Shown in pieces: positions 34,168-41,855 of a stretch of 64,000 nucleotides of DNA; the stretch's first letter is position 1; each line of letters starts with the position of its first letter. The stretch is from assembly GCA_964557005.1 (NCBI GenBank), contig CAZKYI010000001.1, positions 372,001 through 436,000 on the forward strand. Reading direction: 5' to 3'. The notes under the pieces were generated by a model. The model saw only the letters and a list, made by a program, of their open reading frames with translations, was not told the DNA's origin and did no database searches. The stretch comes from JBECKS01 sp964557005. GTDB taxonomy: Bacteria; Pseudomonadota; Gammaproteobacteria; Pseudomonadales; JBECKS01. A program made the translations under genes and the position numbers.

Positions 34168-35850
34168 ATGACAGATGACAAAGGAAGTTCTCACATCACT
34201 TTAAATACAATTACAAGCTGGCCAAAAAGGTGGCTGCTTAATTTGATTAATGTTCAGGAAAAAAAAGAATATCACTTTTTTGTGATTGCAATTTTTGCCA
34301 TGTTCGTGGCGCTGGTAAGGTTCACTCTGGAGTTCATGTTATCGGATAGACCAGTGTTTCAATTGAATCTCAATATGATTCATATGTTTACGTTTTATTT
34401 GCATTGCATATTCATCTATACACTTATCTTGTATTTACTGATTCCCAATCTTGAGTGGAGAAAGTCAATTCATCTGGTTTTGATTGGTGTGTTTTTGGGT
34501 ATTTTCCCCCCGATTATCGATAGTTTTTATTATGGCGTGGATAATTTCAGTTATGGGTATATTGATAACTTCAGCAAAAACTGGAGATTATTTTTATTCA
34601 ACCCTGAAGCGCATGTACCCCTGGGTGAAGCCTTTGTTTTGTATCTCACCATCTTCTTTACTGCTACGGTTGTTTACCTGAAAACCGGAAGTTTTCTCAG
34701 GTGTGTGAGTGCCATACCGGTTTGCTATGCGTTTATTTTTTTATATGCGGCACTTATTCCTTTTCTGGCATTTAAAACGCAGTTGCATCTTGAGCTGGAG
34801 ATACCTGTCAATTCGCCATTACCCAATCCTGGAAATCCTACTTTTTTCAGAGGCTTTTCCAGCATTTTTTATATTTCTGCATATCAGGCGCTATGTTGCC
34901 TGATTATTTATTTTTTACTTAATCGAGTCATTTTCTGGAACTTGTTAAAACGATTTAATCATGCAATTCCGGTTGTGCTGACCTGTATGCTGGGCTACAC
35001 ATTATTTAAGCCTCTGGATATTTATGTATTCATCATTTCGTTGGCATTGGTTTTGGGTTCTCTGGTTGTGATTGTTCAGAATGATTACTTTGACAAGGAT
35101 GAGGATGCAATAGAAGGCAGGGAAACTTACGTCGATCAAAATGATGTCAGGTTCTTCAATGTGTTATTCCTGATTGTGATTGCACTATTTGCAGCGAGCG
35201 CAAGCTTTGTCGCTTATATGCTTTTGTTGTTTTATATCGTTTCTATTATCTACAACTACGATTTTTATAGGGGAAAAAAATATTTCCCAGCCAACTATAA
35301 GGTAGAGGGTGTTTGGGGTTTTAGCTCATTTCTGTGTGGCATAGGCATGGTGATGAGTACGGCTTATTTTATGTCGGGCGATATTTTAAGTATCAAAAAT
35401 ATAGATTTGGGCGGCGCGGGGTGGTCTGCACATCAACTTATGCTGGATGAGATGCTAGTCAGCAAAACGATAGTGACTACTTTTCTGGTTTTTGGTGGTT
35501 GGTCTATTCTTTCTGTGATTAAGGATTATAAGGATATAAAGAGTGATATTGCTGTAGGAAACCAGACTCTATATACCTTGTTGTTAAATAAAGGGAAAAC
35601 ATATGAAGGTTTTCATAAAAAGTATGTTGCGTTCCTTTGTATTATGATGCTTGTTCCACTTGTGGCTACACAGCCAATGAAGATACATTGGTTTTTTGTT
35701 TTGATTCATGTGGCGCTAATTGCCACATTTTATTGGTCAATCAACAGGCCGCCTTCCAACAGGGTGGTGGAACAATCCTTGTTTCTGGTGAATGTATATC
35801 TGCTCAATCTGGTGTTATCCCTGCATTTCAGTTATCAGGTTGTATCATGA
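34168..35850 (+). CDS. UbiA-type prenyltransferase-like protein with extra N-terminal membrane domain (copy 1)
   Basis: This 560-residue protein is almost entirely transmembrane. The C-terminal half (about residues 275-560) has the size and both Asp-rich motifs of UbiA prenyltransferases. NDYFDKDED near residue 305 fits NDxxDxxxD, and KDYKDIKSDIAVGNQT near residue 452 fits the second motif. These bind the Mg-diphosphate of an isoprenoid donor. The N-terminal half (about 30-270) is an additional polytopic domain with roughly six helices and the segment EWRKSIHLVLIGVFLGIFPP, which I do not recognise. The next gene starts just after the stop, so it heads a tight operon with two toroid lipoproteins. 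A close paralogue lies at 41856. Donor and acceptor are unknown. Confidence 0.75.
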   Translation: MTDDKGSSHITLNTITSWPKRWLLNLINVQEKKEYHFFVIAIFAMFVALVRFTLEFMLSDRPVFQLNLNMIHMFTFYLHCIFIYTLILYLLIPNLEWRKSIHLVLIGVFLGIFPPIIDSFYYGVDNFSYGYIDNFSKNWRLFLFNPEAHVPLGEAFVLYLTIFFTATVVYLKTGSFLRCVSAIPVCYAFIFLYAALIPFLAFKTQLHLELEIPVNSPLPNPGNPTFFRGFSSIFYISAYQALCCLIIYFLLNRVIFWNLLKRFNHAIPVVLTCMLGYTLFKPLDIYVFIISLALVLGSLVVIVQNDYFDKDEDAIEGRETYVDQNDVRFFNVLFLIVIALFAASASFVAYMLLLFYIVSIIYNYDFYRGKKYFPANYKVEGVWGFSSFLCGIGMVMSTAYFMSGDILSIKNIDLGGAGWSAHQLMLDEMLVSKTIVTTFLVFGGWSILSVIKDYKDIKSDIAVGNQTLYTLLLNKGKTYEGFHKKYVAFLCIMMLVPLVATQPMKIHWFFVLIHVALIATFYWSINRPPSNRVVEQSLFLVNVYLLNLVLSLHFSYQVVS

Positions 35851-35851
35851 A

Positions 35852-37057
35852 ATGAATATCAAAAATGGGAATGGTTTTATGGCGTGTAAACTTTTAGTTG
35901 TTTTTGTAATGGTTTTTGCAACCATGAGTGGGTGTTCGAAAGTTAATAAACAGAAAGCTGGTTTACAGGCAGTAAGCAGGGACAGTATTTTTTTTGAATC
36001 GTATGGTTGTGAGTATTCTTCTTCAATCTCTGCTGTTGTTTACGATTTTGGCAGTGCGAATGTGAATGACCTATCACGAAGCCTGATTATTGAAGTCGCT
36101 GGTTTTAATAATCACTTACCTTTTTCTGTTTTTGTATGTGATAAGAATTTTGAATTGGCGGTCGATATTAACCAGTCACAATTGAAATCGACTGGGAGCA
36201 GGGTTGTTATTTCAATGCCTGAGGTCAATAAAACGCTCAAACGTGTAGATATTGTTTGGAAGAATCAGCGCTCCAGTCTTGTTAATGTACCTGTTGGTAA
36301 AATTATCAAGTTAAAGCATCCCGATAATAATCCTGCCAATAATCTGGATTTGTCTGAGGCGATTGATAAGGTATTGAAGTATTCGCGTAGTTTAGCTCTG
36401 GAACCAATCGAAATGCTTATGTTGGACAGATTAATCAATACATATCATTTAACCAATTTGTTAGATGCAAAAAGCACTTACTTGTCACTTATAAAAAATG
36501 TACAAGATGAAGGAATAAAAACCAGATTGCTGGTACCTGCAAGAATGCTGGACAAAAATATAATTGCAACTCGGGAGCAATTAAATGCAATTACTTTACC
36601 AGACAGCATCATTTTTTCAGCGTTGTATTGTGATGTGTATCCGCTTTCAGAAGATACTGCACACATGTGGCAACAGGAGCTTGAGAAAGGTGGTTACGCT
36701 GCTACGCATATTCTTTTGGCCTATCAATGGACGCTGGATCATGGCTGTAGTGTTCCAAGCTTACCTGAAAATTTTGCTGATGTGGCAACTTCCATAGCGA
36801 TTGATCAGGTAAAACCTGAAGATGGTTTGGATGATATGGAAGTTGAAGCACTGTGTTGGGTAGCTATGTTGGGTTTTGAGGAAAAAATCAAACCGGAATG
36901 GATAACATTACTTTTAAAATCACAACGTGAGGATGGTGGCTGGATTGCGTGGCCATCAAAAGCAGAGAGTTCCGCTCATACTTCCGGTTTGGCTGCCTGG
37001 TTGTTACTGGATTTATATTTCTATAATCAGTCTTTTGGTGGTCATGTTGATTCTTAG
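35852..37057 (+). CDS. Lipoprotein with C-terminal toroid (prenyltransferase/squalene-cyclase-like) repeats
   Basis: This protein of about 401 residues has a signal peptide ending VFATMSGC (lipobox), followed by a beta-rich domain to about residue 165 and a helical region. The clearest part is near the end: LLKSQREDGGWIAWPS then HTSGLAAWLLLDLY. This resembles the QxxDGGW-type repeats of alpha/alpha-toroid proteins (squalene cyclases, prenyltransferase beta subunits, thioester proteins). No DXDD protonation motif is evident, so enzymatic cyclase activity is not supported. ATG 35852 lies one base after the UbiA-like stop, and an alternative Met is nine codons later. It is presumably co-transcribed and anchored in the envelope. 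Confidence 0.65.
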   Translation: MNIKNGNGFMACKLLVVFVMVFATMSGCSKVNKQKAGLQAVSRDSIFFESYGCEYSSSISAVVYDFGSANVNDLSRSLIIEVAGFNNHLPFSVFVCDKNFELAVDINQSQLKSTGSRVVISMPEVNKTLKRVDIVWKNQRSSLVNVPVGKIIKLKHPDNNPANNLDLSEAIDKVLKYSRSLALEPIEMLMLDRLINTYHLTNLLDAKSTYLSLIKNVQDEGIKTRLLVPARMLDKNIIATREQLNAITLPDSIIFSALYCDVYPLSEDTAHMWQQELEKGGYAATHILLAYQWTLDHGCSVPSLPENFADVATSIAIDQVKPEDGLDDMEVEALCWVAMLGFEEKIKPEWITLLLKSQREDGGWIAWPSKAESSAHTSGLAAWLLLDLYFYNQSFGGHVDS

Positions 37058-37103
37058 ATGGAGCATTGTAAGCGGATGTAATAAATGAGACGTGTACTAT
37101 TTT

Positions 37104-38144
37104 ATGTTTATTACTAAAAACTATTTTAAAAAGAAACTTTTTGTACTGGTTGCTATTTTGTTTTTAAGTAGTTGTGGTGGCTCAGGCAAGAAGGATCCCC
37201 CCCCCCCCAATGACTCTAATTCCTTGTTACTCTCTGCGTCTGTGACACAAGCATTAGGCTTTTTGCAAGGTATTCAAAAGGCAGACGGTTCATTTGCTGA
37301 TCCTGATGATGACAGACTCAAGGTGTGGCAATCTGCTGAGGTTATGTATTTGCTAGGAGGAATTGATGGAATTTCTTTAAGTATCTTATCCAAAGGAAAA
37401 AATTTTTTGAAAGATGCTCAACGGAGTGATGGTTCTTTTTATCGTGATGTTTCTTTTGATGAAGACAATATTTGTATGGAAACTACCCCCGTTGCTTTAT
37501 TGGCTTTAAAGAATAATCAAGCAAGCAAGAGTAAATTAGATAAAGGAATTAACTTTCTTCTCAATAAGCAGGAGGCAGGTGGTGAGTGGCTTATTGGTGA
37601 TTCTACAATCCCTGAGGATCATGATTTTCCATCAGTTACTGGTTTTGTTTTGAATACATTGATTCAGTTGGGTGTTAAACATAACGAACAAATAAATGCC
37701 GGTATTGATTACTTGATTGAATCACAGTTGTCTGATGGCAGCTGGGGCGTGTCTTGGTATTACTATGATACCCCTTACTACGCTGTCTCAATAAATATGA
37801 TGGCTTTAAAGGTGTACGGTTTGCAAAATACAGACGCATTTTTAAATGCTTTAAATTTTGTTCGTCAAAATCAAAATGAAGGTGGATATTGGAATCGTAC
37901 TGGAGAGGAAATGTCAGACGAGTTTGAAACAGCGTTAGCACTTAAGGCATTGTCATTGAGTGAGGACATGAATGATAAGCAAAGAATCAAAAAGGCAAAA
38001 AAATGGCTGGAATCCAGGCAAGAGCATGACGGCAGTTGGTTTGGAGGTTTTTTTCCTTATTCAGACAAGGATGAAAAGATTACCACTACCACTATAGCTG
38101 TTGAGGCATTAATTCGTTCTGATAATCCTGATTTTCAGTTATAA
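37104..38144 (+). CDS. Toroid-repeat lipoprotein with poly-C tract (possible phase-variable protein)
   Basis: This protein of about 346 residues has a signal peptide ending VAILFLSSC (lipobox), a Gly/Ser/Lys/Pro linker, then about six repeats of the QxxDGSW type: QKADGSF, QRSDGSF, QEAGGEW, QLSDGSW, QNEGGYW and QEHDGSW. Between them are helices such as TPVALLALK. This is the alpha/alpha-toroid fold of squalene-hopene cyclases and related proteins. A DPDDD sequence follows the first repeat, but I cannot show that it is a catalytic DXDD. Twelve consecutive C residues (37197-37208) encode four prolines in the linker, so slippage would switch the protein off. ATG 37104 is preferred over GTG 37092. 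Confidence 0.75.
   Translation: MFITKNYFKKKLFVLVAILFLSSCGGSGKKDPPPPNDSNSLLLSASVTQALGFLQGIQKADGSFADPDDDRLKVWQSAEVMYLLGGIDGISLSILSKGKNFLKDAQRSDGSFYRDVSFDEDNICMETTPVALLALKNNQASKSKLDKGINFLLNKQEAGGEWLIGDSTIPEDHDFPSVTGFVLNTLIQLGVKHNEQINAGIDYLIESQLSDGSWGVSWYYYDTPYYAVSINMMALKVYGLQNTDAFLNALNFVRQNQNEGGYWNRTGEEMSDEFETALALKALSLSEDMNDKQRIKKAKKWLESRQEHDGSWFGGFFPYSDKDEKITTTTIAVEALIRSDNPDFQL
37197..37208 (+). repeat. Homopolymer of 12 C inside the toroid lipoprotein gene
   Basis: The tract encodes Pro-Pro-Pro-Pro just after the lipidation site. It is in frame in this copy. Gain or loss of one base would abolish the whole toroid domain. Confidence 0.9.
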
Positions 38145-38174
38145 GTCTATGCTGACATTACTTGGGTGTTTTTT

Positions 38175-39044
38175 ATGAAAAACGTTTATTTGAATAAAAA
38201 TTTGTGTATGTATAAACGTATGTTTTGGTGCTGTGCAAAGGCTGTTTTATTTTGTATGGCTGTGAATCTGTTTATTGCTTGCTCAAAATCCAATGAAGAA
38301 GTTGTGAATCAGACTGAGAGTAGTTCTTTATTTTACGCTCCGTTTTTTCCTCATCAGGAAAAAAGATGGATGACTTTTGATGAAGCTGTCGCTGCACCAA
38401 AATTGCACGGAATTATTGAAGTTAATCAGTTTGTAGGAGTTGCGCCTACAAATGAACAGATGCAAGCGGCTTCTGATTTGGTTGAGAAAACGCTTCTAAA
38501 TATAAAAGAAAAGAGACTGTTTGATTTGAAACAAGCAATGCAGTTGGGCTATGGGGATGACCCTGCAACTGATCGCGTGCATTTTGCAAATTATAGTTAC
38601 ATCTTTGATGACAAATCTTTGGATCCTCAAGCACCTGAGTATTTGATGTTTTACCCAACTGGCAAAGGACAGCATCTGTTGGTTGGAGTCATGTTTATTC
38701 AACAGGATATAGGAACACACGGAGAGCAAATTGGTGGTGCCAATACGGTTTGGCATTTCCATGATTATGGTGAAGGCGTGTGTACTCCTATGATTGTGCC
38801 TGATGCGATATTACTGAAAAATGGTGTTTTACAAGGGCATTGTGCCAAAGGGGAAATACTGCTGAAACGATCACCAGAGATGCTTCATGTCTGGTTTGTG
38901 GATCATCCTGAAGGTCGATTTGCTACTTCCATGTCTATTGATCAGAGTTTGGTTTTGTCCAGCCCTTTTGCAACGGATGCCCAAATAATGGAGGGTGATG
39001 GTGTTGAAGAAAGACAGAAGTTGTTACATCACCATCATCATTAG
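38175..39044 (+). CDS. Unrecognised lipoprotein ending in five histidines
   Basis: This protein of about 289 residues has a signal peptide ending AVNLFIAC (lipobox) and a soluble domain of unknown family. Notable segments are YLMFYPTGKGQHLLVGVMF and NTVWHFHDYGEGVCTP, where HFH, Asp and Cys could form a metal site, and HVWFVDHPEGRF. The protein ends LLHHHHH, encoded by CATCACCATCATCAT, an unusual natural histidine tail that may also bind metal. It lies 30 bp after the second toroid lipoprotein and is probably the last gene of the UbiA-like operon. An earlier GTG (38166) and later Met codons are alternative starts. Confidence 0.65.
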   Translation: MKNVYLNKNLCMYKRMFWCCAKAVLFCMAVNLFIACSKSNEEVVNQTESSSLFYAPFFPHQEKRWMTFDEAVAAPKLHGIIEVNQFVGVAPTNEQMQAASDLVEKTLLNIKEKRLFDLKQAMQLGYGDDPATDRVHFANYSYIFDDKSLDPQAPEYLMFYPTGKGQHLLVGVMFIQQDIGTHGEQIGGANTVWHFHDYGEGVCTPMIVPDAILLKNGVLQGHCAKGEILLKRSPEMLHVWFVDHPEGRFATSMSIDQSLVLSSPFATDAQIMEGDGVEERQKLLHHHHH

Positions 39045-39048
39045 GAAT

Positions 39049-39201
39049 TCATAGCTTTTGCTTGATTTCAGCTTCTTTCAGGATGGCCGTTACTTCCTTG
39101 TAGAAACCTTTCATGCGAATTTGAAGGGGTAACTGAATTTGCAGATATTGCAGTTTTTTGTTCTGAAGCTTTTCGTCGAGATGGTTTAAGGCCAGCAGTT
39201 T
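39049..39201 (-). pseudogene. Possible gene remnant on the minus strand
   Basis: About 50 codons read without interruption on the minus strand, ending at 39049. The reading contains QYLQIQLPLQIRMKGFYKEV and ends KEAEIKQKL, which looks like the helical C-terminus of a real protein. It is cut off by a stop immediately upstream, with no start codon or ribosome-binding site apart from an internal Met. It may be the tail of a gene displaced when the ATPase genes arrived. I cannot name the family. Confidence 0.3.
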
Positions 39202-39221
39202 TTATACAAAATCATCCATTG

Positions 39222-39265
39222 ATAATTGTAAATTACATAGATATAGTTATGTAATTTACAATTAT
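39222..39265. promoter_or_regulatory. Perfect 18-bp inverted repeat upstream of ATPase gene 1
   Basis: ATAATTGTAAATTACATA and its exact complement are separated by eight bases. Each arm itself contains the near-palindrome TGTAAnTTACA. The repeat ends 12 bp before the ATG, so it covers the promoter or leader and probably binds a repressor, or forms a hairpin over the ribosome-binding site. Confidence 0.75.
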
Positions 39266-39277
39266 ATAGGATTGAGT

Positions 39278-40498
39278 ATGTATAGGCGATCGGCTGAACA
39301 GCTATTAAAAGAAGCACTGAATATTGCCCCGTGTGTGTTGCTCACCGGCGCACGCCAGGTGGGGAAGTCGACGTTATCTTTAGCACTAAACTATGAATAC
39401 CGTGTATTTGATGATTTAACCCAGCGCGAAGCGGCACTGACGGATACCTTGGGTTATGCGGCCAGTTTGCCCAAGCCAGTGGTGTTGGATGAAATTCAGA
39501 AAGTGCCAAGCCTGCTTGAGGGTATAAAAATAGAAATTGATAAAAATCGCACTAATGGCTGTTTTCTATTAACAGGATCGGCCAACGTGCTGGATATGAA
39601 AGCCACCAAAGATACTCTGGCGGGGCGGATTATCGAAGTGGCCATGTGGCCGCTGTCACAAAAAGAGCTTCATAACAAGCCCGAAGAAAACCTGATTGAT
39701 GTTTTGTTTGAGAAAGGTGTTGAAGGGTTAACGCCTGATGCGCTGGCTTACGATGAATTGCTGAATGCCATCATTTTGGGTGGCTACCCCGAAGTGCATA
39801 AAATTGAATCGGTTTCAGGGCGTGCGCTATGGTTCAATGCTTATATCAGCACTTACGTTGAGCGGGATATTCGTGATGTTGGTGAGTTGCGCGACATTAC
39901 CGCGTTCATTCGCTTTTTTAATATCCTTGCCCCCAGAAGCAGCAGTTTGTTGAATAAATCGGATCTTGCTAACGATGCGGGTCTTTCCGAAGCAACGGTC
40001 AGTAATTATCTCAGCATGTTGAGTATGATTTATCAGGTGTCATTGCTGGCAGCTTACAGTGCTAATATTTCCAAGCGTTTTATAAAATCCCCTCGGCTCT
40101 ATTTAACCGATAGCGGTGTTTTCTGTCATTTATTGGGTATTCAAAATGTTCAGGCACTGCATAACTCGCCGAATAAAGGTAGGGTGATTGAAACCTTTGT
40201 GTACGGAGAGCTGCTGAAACATTCGAGTTATGCCAGTCTCAAAGCCAATATGTTTCACTATCGTACCAACGATAAAAAAGAAATCGATTTTATTATTGAA
40301 CGAGGCGAGCAGCTTATAGCCATAGAGGTAAAATCAGCGCGAAGTATCACCAAAGAATCCTTTAGGCATATTGTTGATTTGCAGGAAAAATCCTCAAAAA
40401 AAGTGTTGGGCATTGTGCTTTACAGTGGTGAGCATGTGCTGTCGTTTTGTGAAAATAACCAGTCCAGATATGCTGTGCCATTGAGTGTTTTCTTTTAG
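39278..40498 (+). CDS. AAA ATPase with DUF4143 domain (1)
   Basis: This 406-residue protein has Walker A GARQVGKST near residue 25 and Walker B PVVLDEIQKV near 70. A sensor-like TGSANVLDM segment follows, then a winged-helix region (KSDLANDAGLSEATVSNYL). The C-terminal DUF4143 domain has KEIDFIIERGEQLIAIEVKSA, the pattern of a PD-(D/E)XK nuclease-type fold. Such ATPases are widespread, often horizontally acquired and of unknown function. The start is ATG 39278. Upstream is an 18-bp inverted repeat. It is adjacent to a second, only distantly related family member and interrupts the UbiA-like cluster. Confidence 0.85.
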   Translation: MYRRSAEQLLKEALNIAPCVLLTGARQVGKSTLSLALNYEYRVFDDLTQREAALTDTLGYAASLPKPVVLDEIQKVPSLLEGIKIEIDKNRTNGCFLLTGSANVLDMKATKDTLAGRIIEVAMWPLSQKELHNKPEENLIDVLFEKGVEGLTPDALAYDELLNAIILGGYPEVHKIESVSGRALWFNAYISTYVERDIRDVGELRDITAFIRFFNILAPRSSSLLNKSDLANDAGLSEATVSNYLSMLSMIYQVSLLAAYSANISKRFIKSPRLYLTDSGVFCHLLGIQNVQALHNSPNKGRVIETFVYGELLKHSSYASLKANMFHYRTNDKKEIDFIIERGEQLIAIEVKSARSITKESFRHIVDLQEKSSKKVLGIVLYSGEHVLSFCENNQSRYAVPLSVFF

Positions 40499-40520
40499 GC
40501 AACAGGCCAACTTGATCTTT

Positions 40521-40582
40521 GACCAAAATACGATACATCGTCTTTTGGTCTTGACTATTCTACGATGGGTAGAATAATAGTC
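40521..40582. promoter_or_regulatory. Two tandem imperfect palindromes upstream of ATPase gene 2
   Basis: The first is GACCAAAA...TTTTGGTC (40521-40550) with inner arms ACGAT/ATCGT. The second is GACTATTCTAC (40553-40563) with GTAGAATAATAGTC (40569-40582), ending two bases before the ATG. Together they fill the gap between the two ATPase genes and look like overlapping operators or leader hairpins. Confidence 0.6.
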
Positions 40583-40584
40583 GC

Positions 40585-41793
40585 ATGACAATACAGCGAC
40601 GAATTTATAATTCTATATTGGCAGAGCATTTGGCAAGCCAGCGTCAAATGGCTTTTGTCAGCGGGCCACGTCAGGTGGGTAAAACCACAAGCTGTCAGCA
40701 ACATGCTGATTTTTATCTGAACTGGGACAACAGTGATGACCGTTTGCTGATTCTGGCGGGTGAGCAGGCTTTGGCGGAACATTGCAAACTGGACAGGCTC
40801 AGGGAAAGCAAGGCGACGGTATTGTTTGATGAATTGCATAAATATCCGAAATGGAAGCAATTTCTGAAGGGTTTTTATGACAAGTATGGCAAGCAAATCA
40901 ACATCATGGTGACGGGTAGCAGCCGTATGGATGTTTACCGTCGTGGTGGTGACAGTCTGATGGGGCGGTATTTTTTGTATCGCATGCACCCGTTTTCGAT
41001 TGCGGAAGTTCTGGAGCAAACCCCGCCGTCCGAAAAACATCTGGTACAGACACCACAACCAATCCATGCAGGAGAGTTTGAAGCGCTTTGGGAATATGGT
41101 GGTTATCCCGAGCCTTTTTTGAAGCGGGACAGGCGTTTCAGCAGGCGTTGGCAGCAATTACGTCTGGAACAATTACTGCGTGAGGATATTCGTGATGTGA
41201 CACAGATTCAGCAGCTTGCACAACTGGAAGTATTGGCAAGGCTGCTGCTTGAGCGTTCTTCACAGCAGTTGATTTATGGGAATCTGGCGAAGGAAGTGCG
41301 TGTTTCCACCGATACGGTGCGCCGCTGGGTGGATGTGCTGAGGAATTTACATTTGGGTTTTGTGATAAGACCCTGGTTCAAAAATGTTTCGCGTGCCCTG
41401 AGAAAAGAACCCAAGTGGTATTTGAGCGATTGGTCACTGGTAAGCGATGCTGGTGCCAGAGCGGAAACCTTTGTCGCGTGTCACCTGCTCAAGGCAGTCG
41501 ATGCCTGGAATGATATGGGCTTGGGTAAGTTTGCCTTGCACTATCTGCGTGACAAGGAAAAAAATGAGGTCGATTTTCTGATTGTGAATGAGGGCATGCC
41601 CTGGATGTTGGTAGAGATTAAACTGACTGATGAGGTTGTTAGCCCTGCACTCAGACGTTATTTTGAGGCATTGCAAGCGGATTATGCTTTTCAGGTGGTG
41701 TTCAATGCGGACTATGTTGATATGGACTGTTTTTCAGAAAAGCATGTGTTGAAAGTGGTGCCTGCGCGTACATTTTTATCGCAACTGGTATAG
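40585..41793 (+). CDS. AAA ATPase with DUF4143 domain (2)
   Basis: This 402-residue protein has the same architecture as its neighbour but little sequence identity. Walker A is GPRQVGKTT near residue 28, and Walker B is ATVLFDELHKYPKW near 75. The sensor segment is VTGSSRMDVYRRGG, and a winged-helix (LAKEVRVSTDTVRRWVDVL) and a C-terminal DUF4143/nuclease-like motif (NEVDFLIVNEG...VEIKLTD) follow. Function is unknown for the family. The ATG follows two long palindromes. The base composition is closer to the chromosome average than that of the flanking UbiA-like genes, which suggests separate origins. Confidence 0.85.
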   Translation: MTIQRRIYNSILAEHLASQRQMAFVSGPRQVGKTTSCQQHADFYLNWDNSDDRLLILAGEQALAEHCKLDRLRESKATVLFDELHKYPKWKQFLKGFYDKYGKQINIMVTGSSRMDVYRRGGDSLMGRYFLYRMHPFSIAEVLEQTPPSEKHLVQTPQPIHAGEFEALWEYGGYPEPFLKRDRRFSRRWQQLRLEQLLREDIRDVTQIQQLAQLEVLARLLLERSSQQLIYGNLAKEVRVSTDTVRRWVDVLRNLHLGFVIRPWFKNVSRALRKEPKWYLSDWSLVSDAGARAETFVACHLLKAVDAWNDMGLGKFALHYLRDKEKNEVDFLIVNEGMPWMLVEIKLTDEVVSPALRRYFEALQADYAFQVVFNADYVDMDCFSEKHVLKVVPARTFLSQLV

Positions 41794-41800
41794 GTGTTAG

Positions 41801-41825
41801 ATGTGTTAAAACACATATGTTTTAA
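41801..41825. promoter_or_regulatory. Overlapping AT-rich palindromes upstream of UbiA-like copy 2
   Basis: ATGTGTT-AA-AACACAT (41801-41816) overlaps TTAAAACA-CATA-TGTTTTAA (41806-41825). They lie between ATPase 2 and the second UbiA-like gene. They could be an operator or a weak terminator, and no U tract follows. Confidence 0.45.
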
Positions 41826-41855
41826 TGTTCCTCTTTTAATTAAAGGAAAAACAGA

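Noticed and set aside
39024..39041. Histidine tail as evidence of a cloning vector
   Set aside because: The flanking DNA is continuous native-looking sequence with no vector features. It is therefore treated as natural.
40555..41157. 200-codon minus-strand frame over ATPase gene 2
   Set aside because: It is antisense to the Walker motifs, and the start and composition are not protein-like.
39049..41793. ATPase pair as an insertion sequence or transposon
   Set aside because: No transposase, no matching terminal inverted repeats at the two ends and no target-site duplication could be found. The palindromes are gene-proximal and differ from each other.
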